The position numbers and the translations under genes were made by a program. A DNA stretch of 64,000 bases from Hypomyces perniciosus (taxonomy: Eukaryota > Ascomycota > Sordariomycetes > Hypocreales > Hypocreaceae), in the NCBI GenBank assembly GCA_008477525.1, contig SPDT01000001.1, positions 2,542,001-2,606,000 on the forward strand, read 5' to 3'. The notes below the pieces were generated by a model that had not been told where the DNA came from, did not search any database, and saw nothing but the letters and a program-made list of their open reading frames with translations. Positions within the stretch are counted from its first letter, which is position 1. The number at the start of each line of letters is the position of its first letter. Below are positions 44,958-55,045 of the stretch, in pieces.

Positions 44958-47126
44958 TTATGAGATGGTGACTTTCACACCGTTGGTATCAAACGGCGGC
45001 ATGGGGAATAACAGCCCATGGACGGCAATAATATCCCTAAGCGTGGTGTCGCGGAGCGTGAAAGATGGCGAACCCGGCCGAAAGAGGTGGGCAAGGGTGT
45101 GGAATAATTGTATATATACCAGGCTAGAGAGAGTCGGACTCGTCAGTTTCTGACACACAATAGTTGATACATCAAGGAGTGATGCCGTGACTCACTTTTG
45201 GCCAATGCAGGTCCTGCTACCTTTTGCAAAAGGCACGAAATATGCCTGCATAACCTTCAACTCCTCTGGGCCGGCGTTGATCCATCGACTAGGTTCAAAG
45301 GACTCTGGGTTTGGGAATACAGTTTGGTCGGTATGCATCCAGTGAGTAGACATGGAAACGGGCGTCTGCGATCACAATAGTTAGTTAGACCTCATTTAAT
45401 TGAGAAGAAAATAAAAGAGAGAAGAATAAGCTTACCCCCTTTGGTATCACCCAACCGCAAACCTCAACATCGTCATCTGGGAATACGCGTGGCGTGCGAT
45501 TCATCCCGCCAATAGCCATTCTGTGTATATGATCAGCCATCGACTACGATCGAGTAAGTAAACACTGCCGAAGCAAGGCTAACACACCGTAACCCTTCAG
45601 CTACACATGCGCTCAAATACGGCGCCTTCTCCAACTCAAGCCAGGCAGGCGGCGATGCGTCGTGATGACGATCCGCCCAAATCGCCTCAAGTTCCTTGCG
45701 CAGCGGCTCCATCTTCTTCTCTTCGAGAAGCAGATACATAACTATAGTGCTAAGCGTGTGCGACACGTTGTGAGCGCCCGCTTGCTGAATGAGTTGAGCA
45801 AGGCGAGCAAACCCGCCGTTACCAAGCTCCTTCTCCACGAGGTCGCTATGGACGAGGTGATCAAGCACAGTAGTCCCGTCTCGTGTTTTCGCCTGATCGG
45901 AGGGTCGTTTGCGAATTAGCAGAACTTGGCGACGGGCTTTCTGAGGCAAGAATTAGCTATCTGTGTCTGAAGAACAGGATGGTTGTGGGGGTGGGGGGTA
46001 AATGGCTAGAGAGTGATGACCCTGTGGTAGCATGTGGTCGTATAGAGACAGAAACTCACCTCGTCCCACAGAGTCCACCGAGTAACGTGCGAGGCCAAAG
46101 ATCGTATAATTGGTCTTCCAATCCATCTGTAGTCTATGGTTAATGCATATTCTAAACCGATCAGCCGAGATTATGTGTTCTATACCCAACAATCCATGGC
46201 AGATGCTTGAACAACGGCACACTCAGCGTACCCATCTTCAGAATCTCATACCACTTGGCATTAAAATCAGGGTCACCAAGATAGTCGCTTGGCTCGTCGA
46301 AAATGACAGACGATATGATGTCCGTGGTGAGTGAACTGAGAGCGTCGGTCAAGTTGACCACCTCGCCCGTGTCTCGGTAGCTTCCGAGTCTATCACACAA
46401 CCTCTCGACTCGAGCAACTACCCGTGGCTCAATACGCAGGATACTATTCCGCGCGAACAGCTTGTCAAGAGGAGCGCGAAGTCGCCTATGTGCATCGTGG
46501 CCTGTAGAGATGGCTGTCATATCTAGAACACTCATCAGTACTGGATAAGCCATCATAAAGAGGCATGATGCCCTTTTCTTCTAAAGAAGCATGACGTACC
46601 TTCAAAACCTGTACCGTTGCTGAACCTTCTATAAGCCTCAGTCTTCCTCACCGCCCCAGTGACAAACAATTTATGGTAAGCAGCGGGCTCCAGGACATGG
46701 ATCTCTTCTGGTGAAACGCGGACAACAGGGCCTATCAGTGTAGGTGTTTAGTGAAAGTTTGAGGACTCAATCAGAGTGGGAAAACACACCGAACTTGTCA
46801 TGCATCTCGCGAATTTTCTCGTAATACATGCCCGTGCGTACAAAGTCGTGATAGAACTCATACCAATGCGTGACCTTGGCAAGGAACGGACCTGGAAATG
46901 CCGCTATGGGACTGAAATAAAGACGGTAGATGACCAATGAGAATGTGTAGATGAGGGTACCGGTCGATAGGAGCAGCAGTAGATGTGGCAATGTTAGGAG
47001 CTGCGCGTACGATACGATTCGGTGGTGGCCTTTTTGACCAATTGATGCCAACCCTATGGCCAGACCGCCAATCTGGAATATTGGTGGTAGAGCCAGTCCG
47101 GCATCTGATATGAACTTGTCTGTCAT
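44958..47126 (-). CDS. Cytochrome P450 monooxygenase
   Basis: Haem-thiolate oxygenase, probably ER-anchored by an N-terminal hydrophobic helix (LLTLPHLLLLLSTGTLIYTF, about residues 42-61). Eight exons on the minus strand: 46,790-47,126; 46,600-46,731; 46,186-46,522; 46,060-46,126; 45,588-45,940; 45,436-45,520; 45,196-45,365; 44,958-45,123. Together they give 1,647 nt, an unbroken 548 residues. Landmarks are FPGPFLAKVTHWYEFYHD, KFGPVVRVSPEEIHV, the K-helix ExxR as EGLR (VAEGLRMAIGGMNR), FPNPESFEPSRWI, and the haem loop FAKGSRTCIGQN with the cysteine ligand. The I-helix motif is unusual: AGAHNVS where AG[TA][ED]T[TS] is expected. Introns are 58-119 bp with standard ends. It lies next to, and on the same strand as, the BAHD enzyme, consistent with a tailoring oxidation. 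The substrate is unknown. Confidence 0.88.
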
Positions 47127-48102
47127 CTCTGCGGCACCTCAGGAGCAGGTCTGGAGAAATAGGAGAGTCCATAAGATGTGTTGTTCAAGACTACTTCGTA
47201 GTCTCTCTTATATACTCGTAGATAGGTATCCTTGTAGTGCGCGATATGCATACACAGCATGAATACTCCGCAGGTATGTCCGAGTCACGCATGTAAGACA
47301 TGATGAGTAGAATGTGGCCAAGTGGTCTGTCACTGGAGGCCAATCGGCAGATGCTACGAGAGTATTGACGGGACGGGACGGGACATGACAGTCTCGCCTA
47401 GATACAGCTGATCCGCCTGTGATCGACCCCTGCCCATAATATCGCAGCCGCACTAAATTGCAAAGCAAAAATAGGAAAAGCAAACCGGCTATGGGACGAG
47501 TGATAACTTTGTGTTACGGATCTTGTGGCATCTATTAATTTGTTAGACCGTGTGGTAAAAGCCTTGGGCATTGACCGCCATTGGGGTGGTGCTTACACAG
47601 GATATTTCTAGTTAGAGCGCCTTTTAGGTCCTGGTCGGCGTTGGACTTCTGAAGATGTATGTAGTGTTGTACAAAGCAATTATCATAGAAAAGGAACGCC
47701 GCTCATCCTGTTTCACCTTACGTCAGATCACAGGTTCCCTTATATGTACGAAGTACGGAGTACTCCGTACTTCGTAGGTATACTTCGTACCCAATTTTTG
47801 CTTAGGTATTCCAACAACTAGACTGACGTCATCCGTCAGCTCCCTGATACCTTAGTAGATAAGCCACCAACCGGCAGATAAGTAGTTAAGTACGGAGTAC
47901 GGAGTACTTCGTACGAAGTAACTATTAGCAAATACTACTGGCTAGTATCTACTGTATATTCCTTTTTCATCTTTGCAATGTTTCTCTAGGACCAATAATA
48001 GAATCTCTGCCCGCTCATACTGCATTAAACAGACAGCTCTTATTACCATTATGTACTAGACATCATCCAATGCCCGTAACTCTATCCACTCTACCCCATT
48101 GC
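47127..48102. other. Intergenic region rich in TACGGAGTA palindromes
   Basis: About 975 bp with no gene. It contains a GACGG triplication (about 47,367-47,385), a perfect 30-bp palindrome (47,747-47,776) and a second cluster at 47,888-47,920. It separates the P450 (start codon side) from the 3' end of the sugar kinase. Confidence 0.6.
47747..47776. repeat. Perfect 30-bp palindrome of the TACGGAGTA motif
   Basis: Half-site TACGAAGTACGGAGT followed directly by its reverse complement, with no spacer. It could extrude as a cruciform or act as a protein-binding site. Another TACTTCGTAC lies 4 bp on. Confidence 0.9.
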
Positions 48103-50112
48103 TTAATTATTGGCACCAAATTCAGTCCCCCAAGTCTCAACCACCTTGTCAACCTTGTTGCGATACGCCTGCTGCGTGCTGCACATGTCAAGGAAGATCT
48201 CATACTTGGCATCCAGCAACGCCTTCTCGCCAGGGTCGTTACCCGGCTGAACCAATCGCCCAGGCTTGCTCATACGATCCATGATGCTCCACAGCGTCTC
48301 CGGCTCGGTGCCATCCCCACGGGTATGACTCGCTGCCTTGGCGCCCAACATGGCAGCGCCGTGAACAACAGCGGCGTTGACGTAGCGCGGGATCAGCACG
48401 GGTATGTTGCACGTGGTAGCCAGGAGGTTCATTAGTACGGGGTTCTGGCACTGCGAGCCGGACATGAAGATGGAGGAAAGCTCGTGGCCGGCCTTGTTCA
48501 TCTGCTCAACGATCTGGCGGGTCTGCATGGCGATGAACTCCATGGTGGCGTAGTACCACAGGGCCATGTTGTCGGTGCTCTTGTCGCTGTCGATGCCAAT
48601 CATGGTGCCCTTCATGCTGGCGTCCGCGATGGGGGAGCGGTTGCCCCAAAGGTCGCCGTAGAAGAAGTGATGACGACCGAGGTAAGAGATGGTCGGGGCA
48701 TTCTGCTTCTCGGCGAGGTACTCGAGGTGGGCGTTGAGGAAATCGTAGATGTGCTTGTCTTCAGCCTTGGCCAGAGCCATTGTCTCGTTGTAGGCTGGAT
48801 GGATATCCAGCATGTGTCGCAATAGTTCACCCGTAGCCGACTGGCCACCCTCAGCCATCCAGTAACCAGGGATCAAAACGTCTCGGTAGGGGCCCCAAAC
48901 TCCAGGAACGAAGACAGCCTCCTTTGACAGGGCCAAGTGGCATGTAGAGGTACCTGCGACTGCGGCAAGACGAGTGAAAGCTTGCGAAACGTCGTTGGGT
49001 GGCACATCAGTCTTGAGCTCGTCGCCAGTAAGCTCGACCTTGGCACCCACCGTACCAATCCAGCCTGCATACGCGTCGATCACACCACTTCCAACGGCAA
49101 TGCCCTCAGGAAGGCCGAGCTGGCCGGCAGCCTTGCGGCCGAGAGTGCCTACACACTCACCAGCACTAGCATACTTTCCGTTCTGCATAAACAATGGTCA
49201 GTCACGACATTCAAGGGGATGAAGAAAACGAAGCATAACATGCAAGGAAATAAGGCTCACCACCCTGTCGACACCTCCCATGCGCTTAAAGTCATCCTTC
49301 ACCAAGTCACTCAGGCCAATCTCATGGTAAAAGTCCTCCTGCCAGCCCTTGACGCTCCCGTCAACACCAACAGGCACAAAGCCCTGCTTGCAAACGGTGC
49401 TACAGAAGCTGCGAGTCTCATTGCCAGTAGCCAAGTGTGTCAGCGCATCAGCCAGGTCGTAAAACTTGCAACGGTCAAACAGCTCCAGGGGCATGTTGTT
49501 CTTGAGCCAGAGAACCTTGGGCATCTCCATCTCGATGCTCATCTTGCCGCCGACATACTGAAGCAGCTTGTGCTTAGTAGCGTTGATCTTCTCTGTCTCG
49601 GCGACAGGGCGGTGGTCGAGCCACAGGATGACGTTGCGGTCATTGCCATCGTTGGAAAAGTCTGGGCCAGTGACTGGGATGGGCTCGTCGGTGTCGTGAG
49701 AGAAGACGGCCAGGGAGCAGGTGGCGTCGAAGCCGATGCCCTTGATCTTGCTAGGGTCGACGGCGGATTCGGACACGACGCGGCGGACACATTCGCAGAT
49801 GCGTTGCCAGATGTCCGTGGTGGATTGTTCCTATAGAGAAGGTCGGGAATCAGAATGTGGATGAGGGTGAGATCTGTGAATGTTGCGGCGATGCGTACAT
49901 AATAGCCGGTCTCGGGCTGCCATAGTTTTATGTCCTGTGAGGCCAATGCCTTGATATCACCGGTCTCGTCGATGATACAGGCACGAGCCGAGCCAGTGCC
50001 AACATCGACGCCAATGTAATGGTTCTGGAGTAGAAACGGAGAGGTCAGCTCATCAGCTCTTCCAGGTCCTTTGAGGCAATGAGAATACCAGCACGTTCAG
50101 ATGACTATCCAT
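48103..50112 (-). CDS. FGGY-family carbohydrate kinase (D-ribulokinase-like)
   Basis: ATP-dependent phosphorylation of a sugar or ketose, most like the eukaryotic FGGY/Ydr109c-type D-ribulokinases; a cytosolic enzyme. Four exons on the minus strand: 50,095-50,112 (MDSHLN), 49,899-50,024, 49,261-49,830 and 48,103-49,182. The introns are 70, 68 and 78 bp with standard ends, all phase 0, giving 597 residues. The N-terminal actin-like phosphate loop is YIGVDVGTGSARACIID. Then come GFDATCSLAVF, ILWLDHRP, GSGVIDAYAGWIGTVG, the FGGY-C region MSGSQCQNPVLMNLLA, and AAVVHGAAMLGAKAAS near the end. The 18-nt first exon was chosen because it gives an ATG and keeps frame; another start is possible but less likely. 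It is probably a housekeeping or metabolite-repair gene, not part of the metabolite group. Confidence 0.9.
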
Positions 50113-51264
50113 GAGGGGCAGCGGGTTAGCAATAGTAAGAGGAAGTGAGATGAAGGAAGAGAAAGAGAGCACTCACTCCATGGTCTTTATGCTTGCTGCC
50201 TTCAGGTTTGTCTCTGTCTCTACCTATGTATAGTGGATTGATGAGGCGAATCTAGAATTGCGAGTCCACGAGGTGGGGGGATGAAGACTCAAGACCGCCT
50301 CCTCCTCAATCGCCTTTTTCTACCCCACCGACTCCATCTTCGGGGACCTAGGGGCGTGTTTAACGACAACATACACACCCTTTTACGAGTCCACAGGTAC
50401 ATACTACTGAATAATGGATCTGACATATCTGAGCCTACCTACGGAGTACGGACTATCTACAGTATTCCCGCCTTGTTCGGAGACTCCCCGCCCCTCTACT
50501 CCGTGAACCCCTCCAACCCCGCTATCAAGTCCCCGCTATCTGCTATCTGCACGCATATTGATCAACAGCCTACCCATAATAAAAATCTGTAAATACCCAG
50601 GCAGGTATTTAAACAAATACCTATTGTTCCACAACATCACAAATTGCAAAAGTCACAATAACAACCAAAAAAGTAACAATCCAACACGATTTTGCGGTGT
50701 AGAAAACCCCCACTGCCCCTCCAAACTGATCAGGAGACCTTGCGACAGTCTCATGTCATCTTCTGTATCCTGTTGCCTAAAAGACAACCACCTTGCCACC
50801 CTCAACTTCTGAAGACGACGATCAGCTCTCCGCTTTATTCAGTGGTCCCCTCCCCATCTTCCTTGTTCCATCCCGCATGCCGTTTGTTGTTCAACAAGAA
50901 AAAAAAGAAAGAAATCATTTCATCCCTCGTCGAACCTCCGATTGCGGTGTGATATTCTCACCTCCGTGGTGTCTCAACAAATCGATTTTGCATGCTACGT
51001 CTACCAAGTCTGGCCAATTTCTTCTTGTACATATTGCTGTTTAACACTCCATCTTAATGGTAGTACATACCGGAGTACCTGCCATACTCATCAATCTCCA
51101 TCCGCATCAAAACATCCCCCTCAAAGTCCTCGCGGATCTCCCTCTCGGCCATCACCACAGAACGTCTCAACGCACGATCACAGAGGGCAAGGAAGTAAAA
51201 AGGGAAAAAGAAAAATGTGCTCAAAAATACAGCCGCAACCCCATCCGTGTCATCATATCATTCG
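50113..51264. other. Intergenic region
   Basis: Upstream of the sugar kinase and downstream of the next gene. Pyrimidine-rich plus-strand stretches and one TACGGAGTA copy at about 50,440. Open frames here (50,281-51,200) have no family features. Confidence 0.5.
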
Positions 51265-53882
51265 TTATTCGTCATCGTCGTGAATTTGGTCCTCGACCAG
51301 AATTACCACCGTCAGCGTTGCTGCATAAGCCTCTCGAATCGCACAAGCCATACTATCAACCCCAGTTAACATCCCACTCACGAGAAGAAGCGAAAAACGG
51401 AGGGGAGGGAAAAAAACCCACCATGTCTTGCGGATATCCGTCACCACCGCACTCAGCCCCCAGTGTGAGCACCAAGCCCGCACCAGGACTTCATTATCCC
51501 GCACCCCAATCGCGTCCACAACCAAGACCTTCTCTTCATCGTGTTCCCCCTCGACGGCCACCTTTAGTACTTCGGACGTTGGACTTGACCTAGCACTATT
51601 ATGGCCTGAAGACTGCTCCTGCCCTTCGTACAGCCCTCCCCAATTCCGCACCTTCATGATCTCGTCCACCTTGATGATTTGGTAAACGTAGTCGTAAAAT
51701 AGGGGATGCGGCCCATCCGAGCATGGCCATGCTGATATGAACGATACGTCGTACATCAGCCGCAGAGGCCAAGACACCCCATCAATGGCAAACTGCACCG
51801 TGGCATCGAAAAGTCGCGGCCCTACCGCGCCACTCTCCCGCACCGTCGCCACAACAGGCTTGAAGCTCAACATCTCAATGCGAACCGTATCTGCCACGCT
51901 GTTGTCGTCCAACTTCGGAAGCTTGTACTCGTGCACGGGATATGACTCCGCTGGCGGGCCTAGCGCTTCGGACCGCTCGGTCATGCTCTCGACGTCTTCG
52001 CGTCCCATTCGTTGCTTCGGCCGGCGTGTCCGGATACGAGCGATTTGGGATCGGCCTAGGTCTGCCGTTGGCCGGCCCGGCCCCACCCAGCCGGCTACGG
52101 AGTGACATGTTGGAGCTAGCACCTTGCCCACGATGCAGCTTGCCGACCAGTACGTGTGACTATTACGATACTGGAAGCCGCAATGGGGATGCATGTGCGA
52201 GAGAAGCGCCAAGTCGTCCGTCGCTTCATCTGGGTCTAGGTCGATGAGTGTGTTCATAATGAGAAACGGGAAAGTGGACTGTAGGCGTCAATAAAGTCCC
52301 GAGTCGTATAAGTCTTAAACTCTTCCCTCGGACGGGCCAGAGATGCGGGCTGTTACTTACCCCTGGAAGCACAAGTCCGCTGAAGAAAGCAAACGCATCA
52401 GAGCTGATGGAATCCAGAGTAAAAGCGTCGTCCTTCTGTCTCAAGTTGTCCAGCGTCTCCCTGAGATTCGGCCACTTCATAATCTGAGTAAACCTTCGGA
52501 GCAGCTTCACTTGGCGCTTCTTCAACTTATACCGAAGTCTGACTGTCGGCCAATGCTTAGTCTCGTCTCTCGAGCGTAGAAAGGGATAGGCGGCTTACTC
52601 TGCTCTGGTGAGTCGCCGTAGTTCTCAACCCGGACATTCTCCCGCCACCGCCGCGCAAGTGCTAGATTCCACTTGATAGTCGGTGGTATCTGATGCATCA
52701 GCTTCTCCTTGGCCCAGTCGCCATGAAGCCGTGAATGAATGCGCAGCTCCAGCTCCAAACTCAGCAACAACTGGTGGAAGAACTTCTGATACTGCTCCCG
52801 GTTGTCCTCGGTCGCGTCGAAGATGAAGCGCGTCACCACCTGGTTCTTGGGGTCCGTGAAATCGATCCAATCGGGGCGCGAGAGCACCATGATCAGATCC
52901 GTAATCTGCTTATCCAGCGTCTTGTGCGGACTAAGGATCTTGTCCGGATCTTTCAGAAATCGCCTGTACAGATTCCGGTACAGCAGGCTCAGATCTTCGT
53001 CCTCCAGCCCAGCCTGTAACTCCTTCAGCCGTTCAAATATCTGCTCCAATTCCACCTCACGTGGCACGATACCCGGGTCCCTCAGCGCAATCATCGGAGG
53101 AATGACGCTGGCCATAGCAGCCCACTGATTCAAGGTAATCGTACCAGCCCGCTGTCCGAAAAAGAAGGAATAACTCGGCTGTTCCAGCGTCTCCCAAGGG
53201 TGCGATGCGTGGCCCTGTCCCTGCATCCGCATGGTCATGAGTTGCGCCATGGCGTCGTGTAGACTCATCGCGTCTGTTGCACCACCACGATTCCCAGACG
53301 CCGTAGCATACAGCGCAAAGTGCTGCTCCGACGCATGAGGGACCGACCTCTTGCGGCCCTTGTACACCGGCGCGCCCCGTGCGACAAGTTCCAGAGCGCT
53401 CTGCTGCGTAAGATCCTCGCGGGTCGATCTCCCCGATGGCGGCCATCGCGTCACGGGCGTTGACGAGCGGGCGCGGCTGCTCGGTGCCTCGTCCTCGTCC
53501 TTTGGTGTCGGTTTGCCTGTAGTGGACGCCCTTGTGCTCGCACCTCTTCCCTGACCCGACTCTGGCACTGGCTCAGAAACCCGACGTCTTGATGACCGAG
53601 GGCTCGCGCGGACAATCTCGTCGCTCGAGGAAACGGCGCGGCGTCTACGCGGAAACCCATCGTCGCTGCTGCCATCACTCAGTCTGCGCGCGTGCAGTCC
53701 GTTCCCGTCTGCGTCTCCCTTGGAAATTCACACAAGTCAGCTAGACAGCTCTACAAACCCTCGATAAGCACAGATAGACAGGGCGGGCGGGCATTGCGAA
53801 CCACTTTCGGCCCTCTCTTCATCAAACTGCGGGTGCGCAAGAGGCCTCCCCAGAATCCCGTCTTCTCTTTCCTCTCCATCAT
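51265..53882 (-). CDS. Conserved-type multi-exon protein of unknown function
   Basis: Exons on the minus strand: exon 1 from ATG at 53,882 (MMERKEKTGFWGGLLRTRS, 3' end uncertain, must finish phase 0), 52,599-53,718, 52,361-52,542, 51,422-52,278 and 51,265-51,352. The last three introns (56, 82 and 69 bp) have gtaagc...acag, gtaagt...acag and gtggg...atag ends and keep frame. The protein of ~780-790 residues starts with a Ser/Arg-rich disordered region (SSDDGFPRRRR, SSRRRVSEP). A helical, charged middle follows (LEQIFERLKELQAGL, LYRNLYRRFLKDPDKIL, LRYKLKKRQVKLLRRFTQ), then a C-terminal half with MNTLIDLDPDEATDDLALLS and PHCGFQYRNSHTYWSASCIVG, and a short tail ending HDDDE. I do not recognise a domain. 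The consistent coding frame and splice sites show it is a real gene. Confidence 0.75.
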
Positions 53883-55045
53883 GATCCGCTCGGCATCTAG
53901 AAACAAAACAGAAAAAAAAGAGGCTGGTTATGTTTTGGTGTTCGGCAAGGCTGCGTGAAGTCCAAACACGCACGCGCGCGCGCAACGCAAAAAACGAGGA
54001 TTTAAAAAAAAAAAAGTCGGTCAATCTCCCGCCTTGGAGGGAACGACTCTGTGCATGGCCACCATGCCTCGTCAAGGCGAGAGAGGGTAGAAAAAAACCC
54101 CGGATGAGCAACAGGTGGTGAAATCACGTCGTCACCAGCGAGGTTTTCCGCTTGAGAAGAAAGTTCCGGCGACACACACACGCACAGACACTCTGGATCG
54201 AATGGACAAATCAGTCAATCGATCAATAGAAATAACAGCAGTCAGTGGTAGGCAGGACAAGCCACACACAGCCTACGCCTGTCTCGCCCAACCTGTTGCA
54301 TGCAAAGCTGGCGGGCGAATAATAGAATGAGAACTGAACTCAGCCAGTCAGTCAATAAGGACTCCGTAGTGTTGACAAGAAGAAGAAAAGGAAAAAAAAA
54401 AGAAGAAATAACAAAAATAATACACGCTGTCCGCCAAAAGTCGCCCCTTACTTTATTATTGTTCTCCGTGCGTGGATAGTGAACAAGGTAGAAGCAGGTC
54501 TGCCGAAAAATTGCAGTGCTGTACTTCGTACGGAGTACATTAGGGGTGCATCCTGCTGGGAGAGCCTGACCAGAATGACTGATCATTGAATAATATACTT
54601 CGCACGAATATGAACATATCCAGGAATTCAGGAATTCACGCCCTGCACCAACAAATCACATGCCGCCGCAGACGCCCTTCTTAAACGCTGTGTCGCTTTG
54701 CCCTGCACCAATACGAGCTTTCATAAGCTGCCTGTGCCTGCTCGTCGCCTCGCATTGAGTGGAGAGGGCTTTCACGCTGAGACCTGCAGCAGCCCCAACA
54801 TCTCACGAGCAACCTCACATCATCTCAAACATGGGTCACAGACAAACATGCGTCCAAACCAATCATGCTGTTTCGCTGAATACCTACATACTTCGTACGT
54901 CATCCAGATACAGACACCATTAATACTTCGTACCCTGTTCCTGCATTCCGCCCAAAAAAAGACCCAATGCCAATGTTCCAACTCCTAGTGTCACAAGGAT
55001 CCCTCAGATTACAATTTCCTCGCTCGTCCTACGGCTGACTGGCCT
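53883..55045. other. Intergenic region, promoter of the unknown gene and 3' flank of VTC4
   Basis: Contains poly-A and poly-pyrimidine runs, a short CG-alternating stretch near 53,970-53,982, TACTTCGTACGGAGTAC at 54,522-54,538, and single TACTTCGTAC copies near 54,890 and 54,922. No gene is supported. Confidence 0.5.

Noticed and set aside
48070..49836. Plus-strand frames up to 299 codons opposite the FGGY kinase
   Set aside because: Antisense shadows of the kinase exons; they cross its introns without coding features.
53930..54010. CACGCACGCGCGCGCGC and poly-A runs
   Set aside because: Simple low-complexity sequence in a promoter region; no larger structure was seen.
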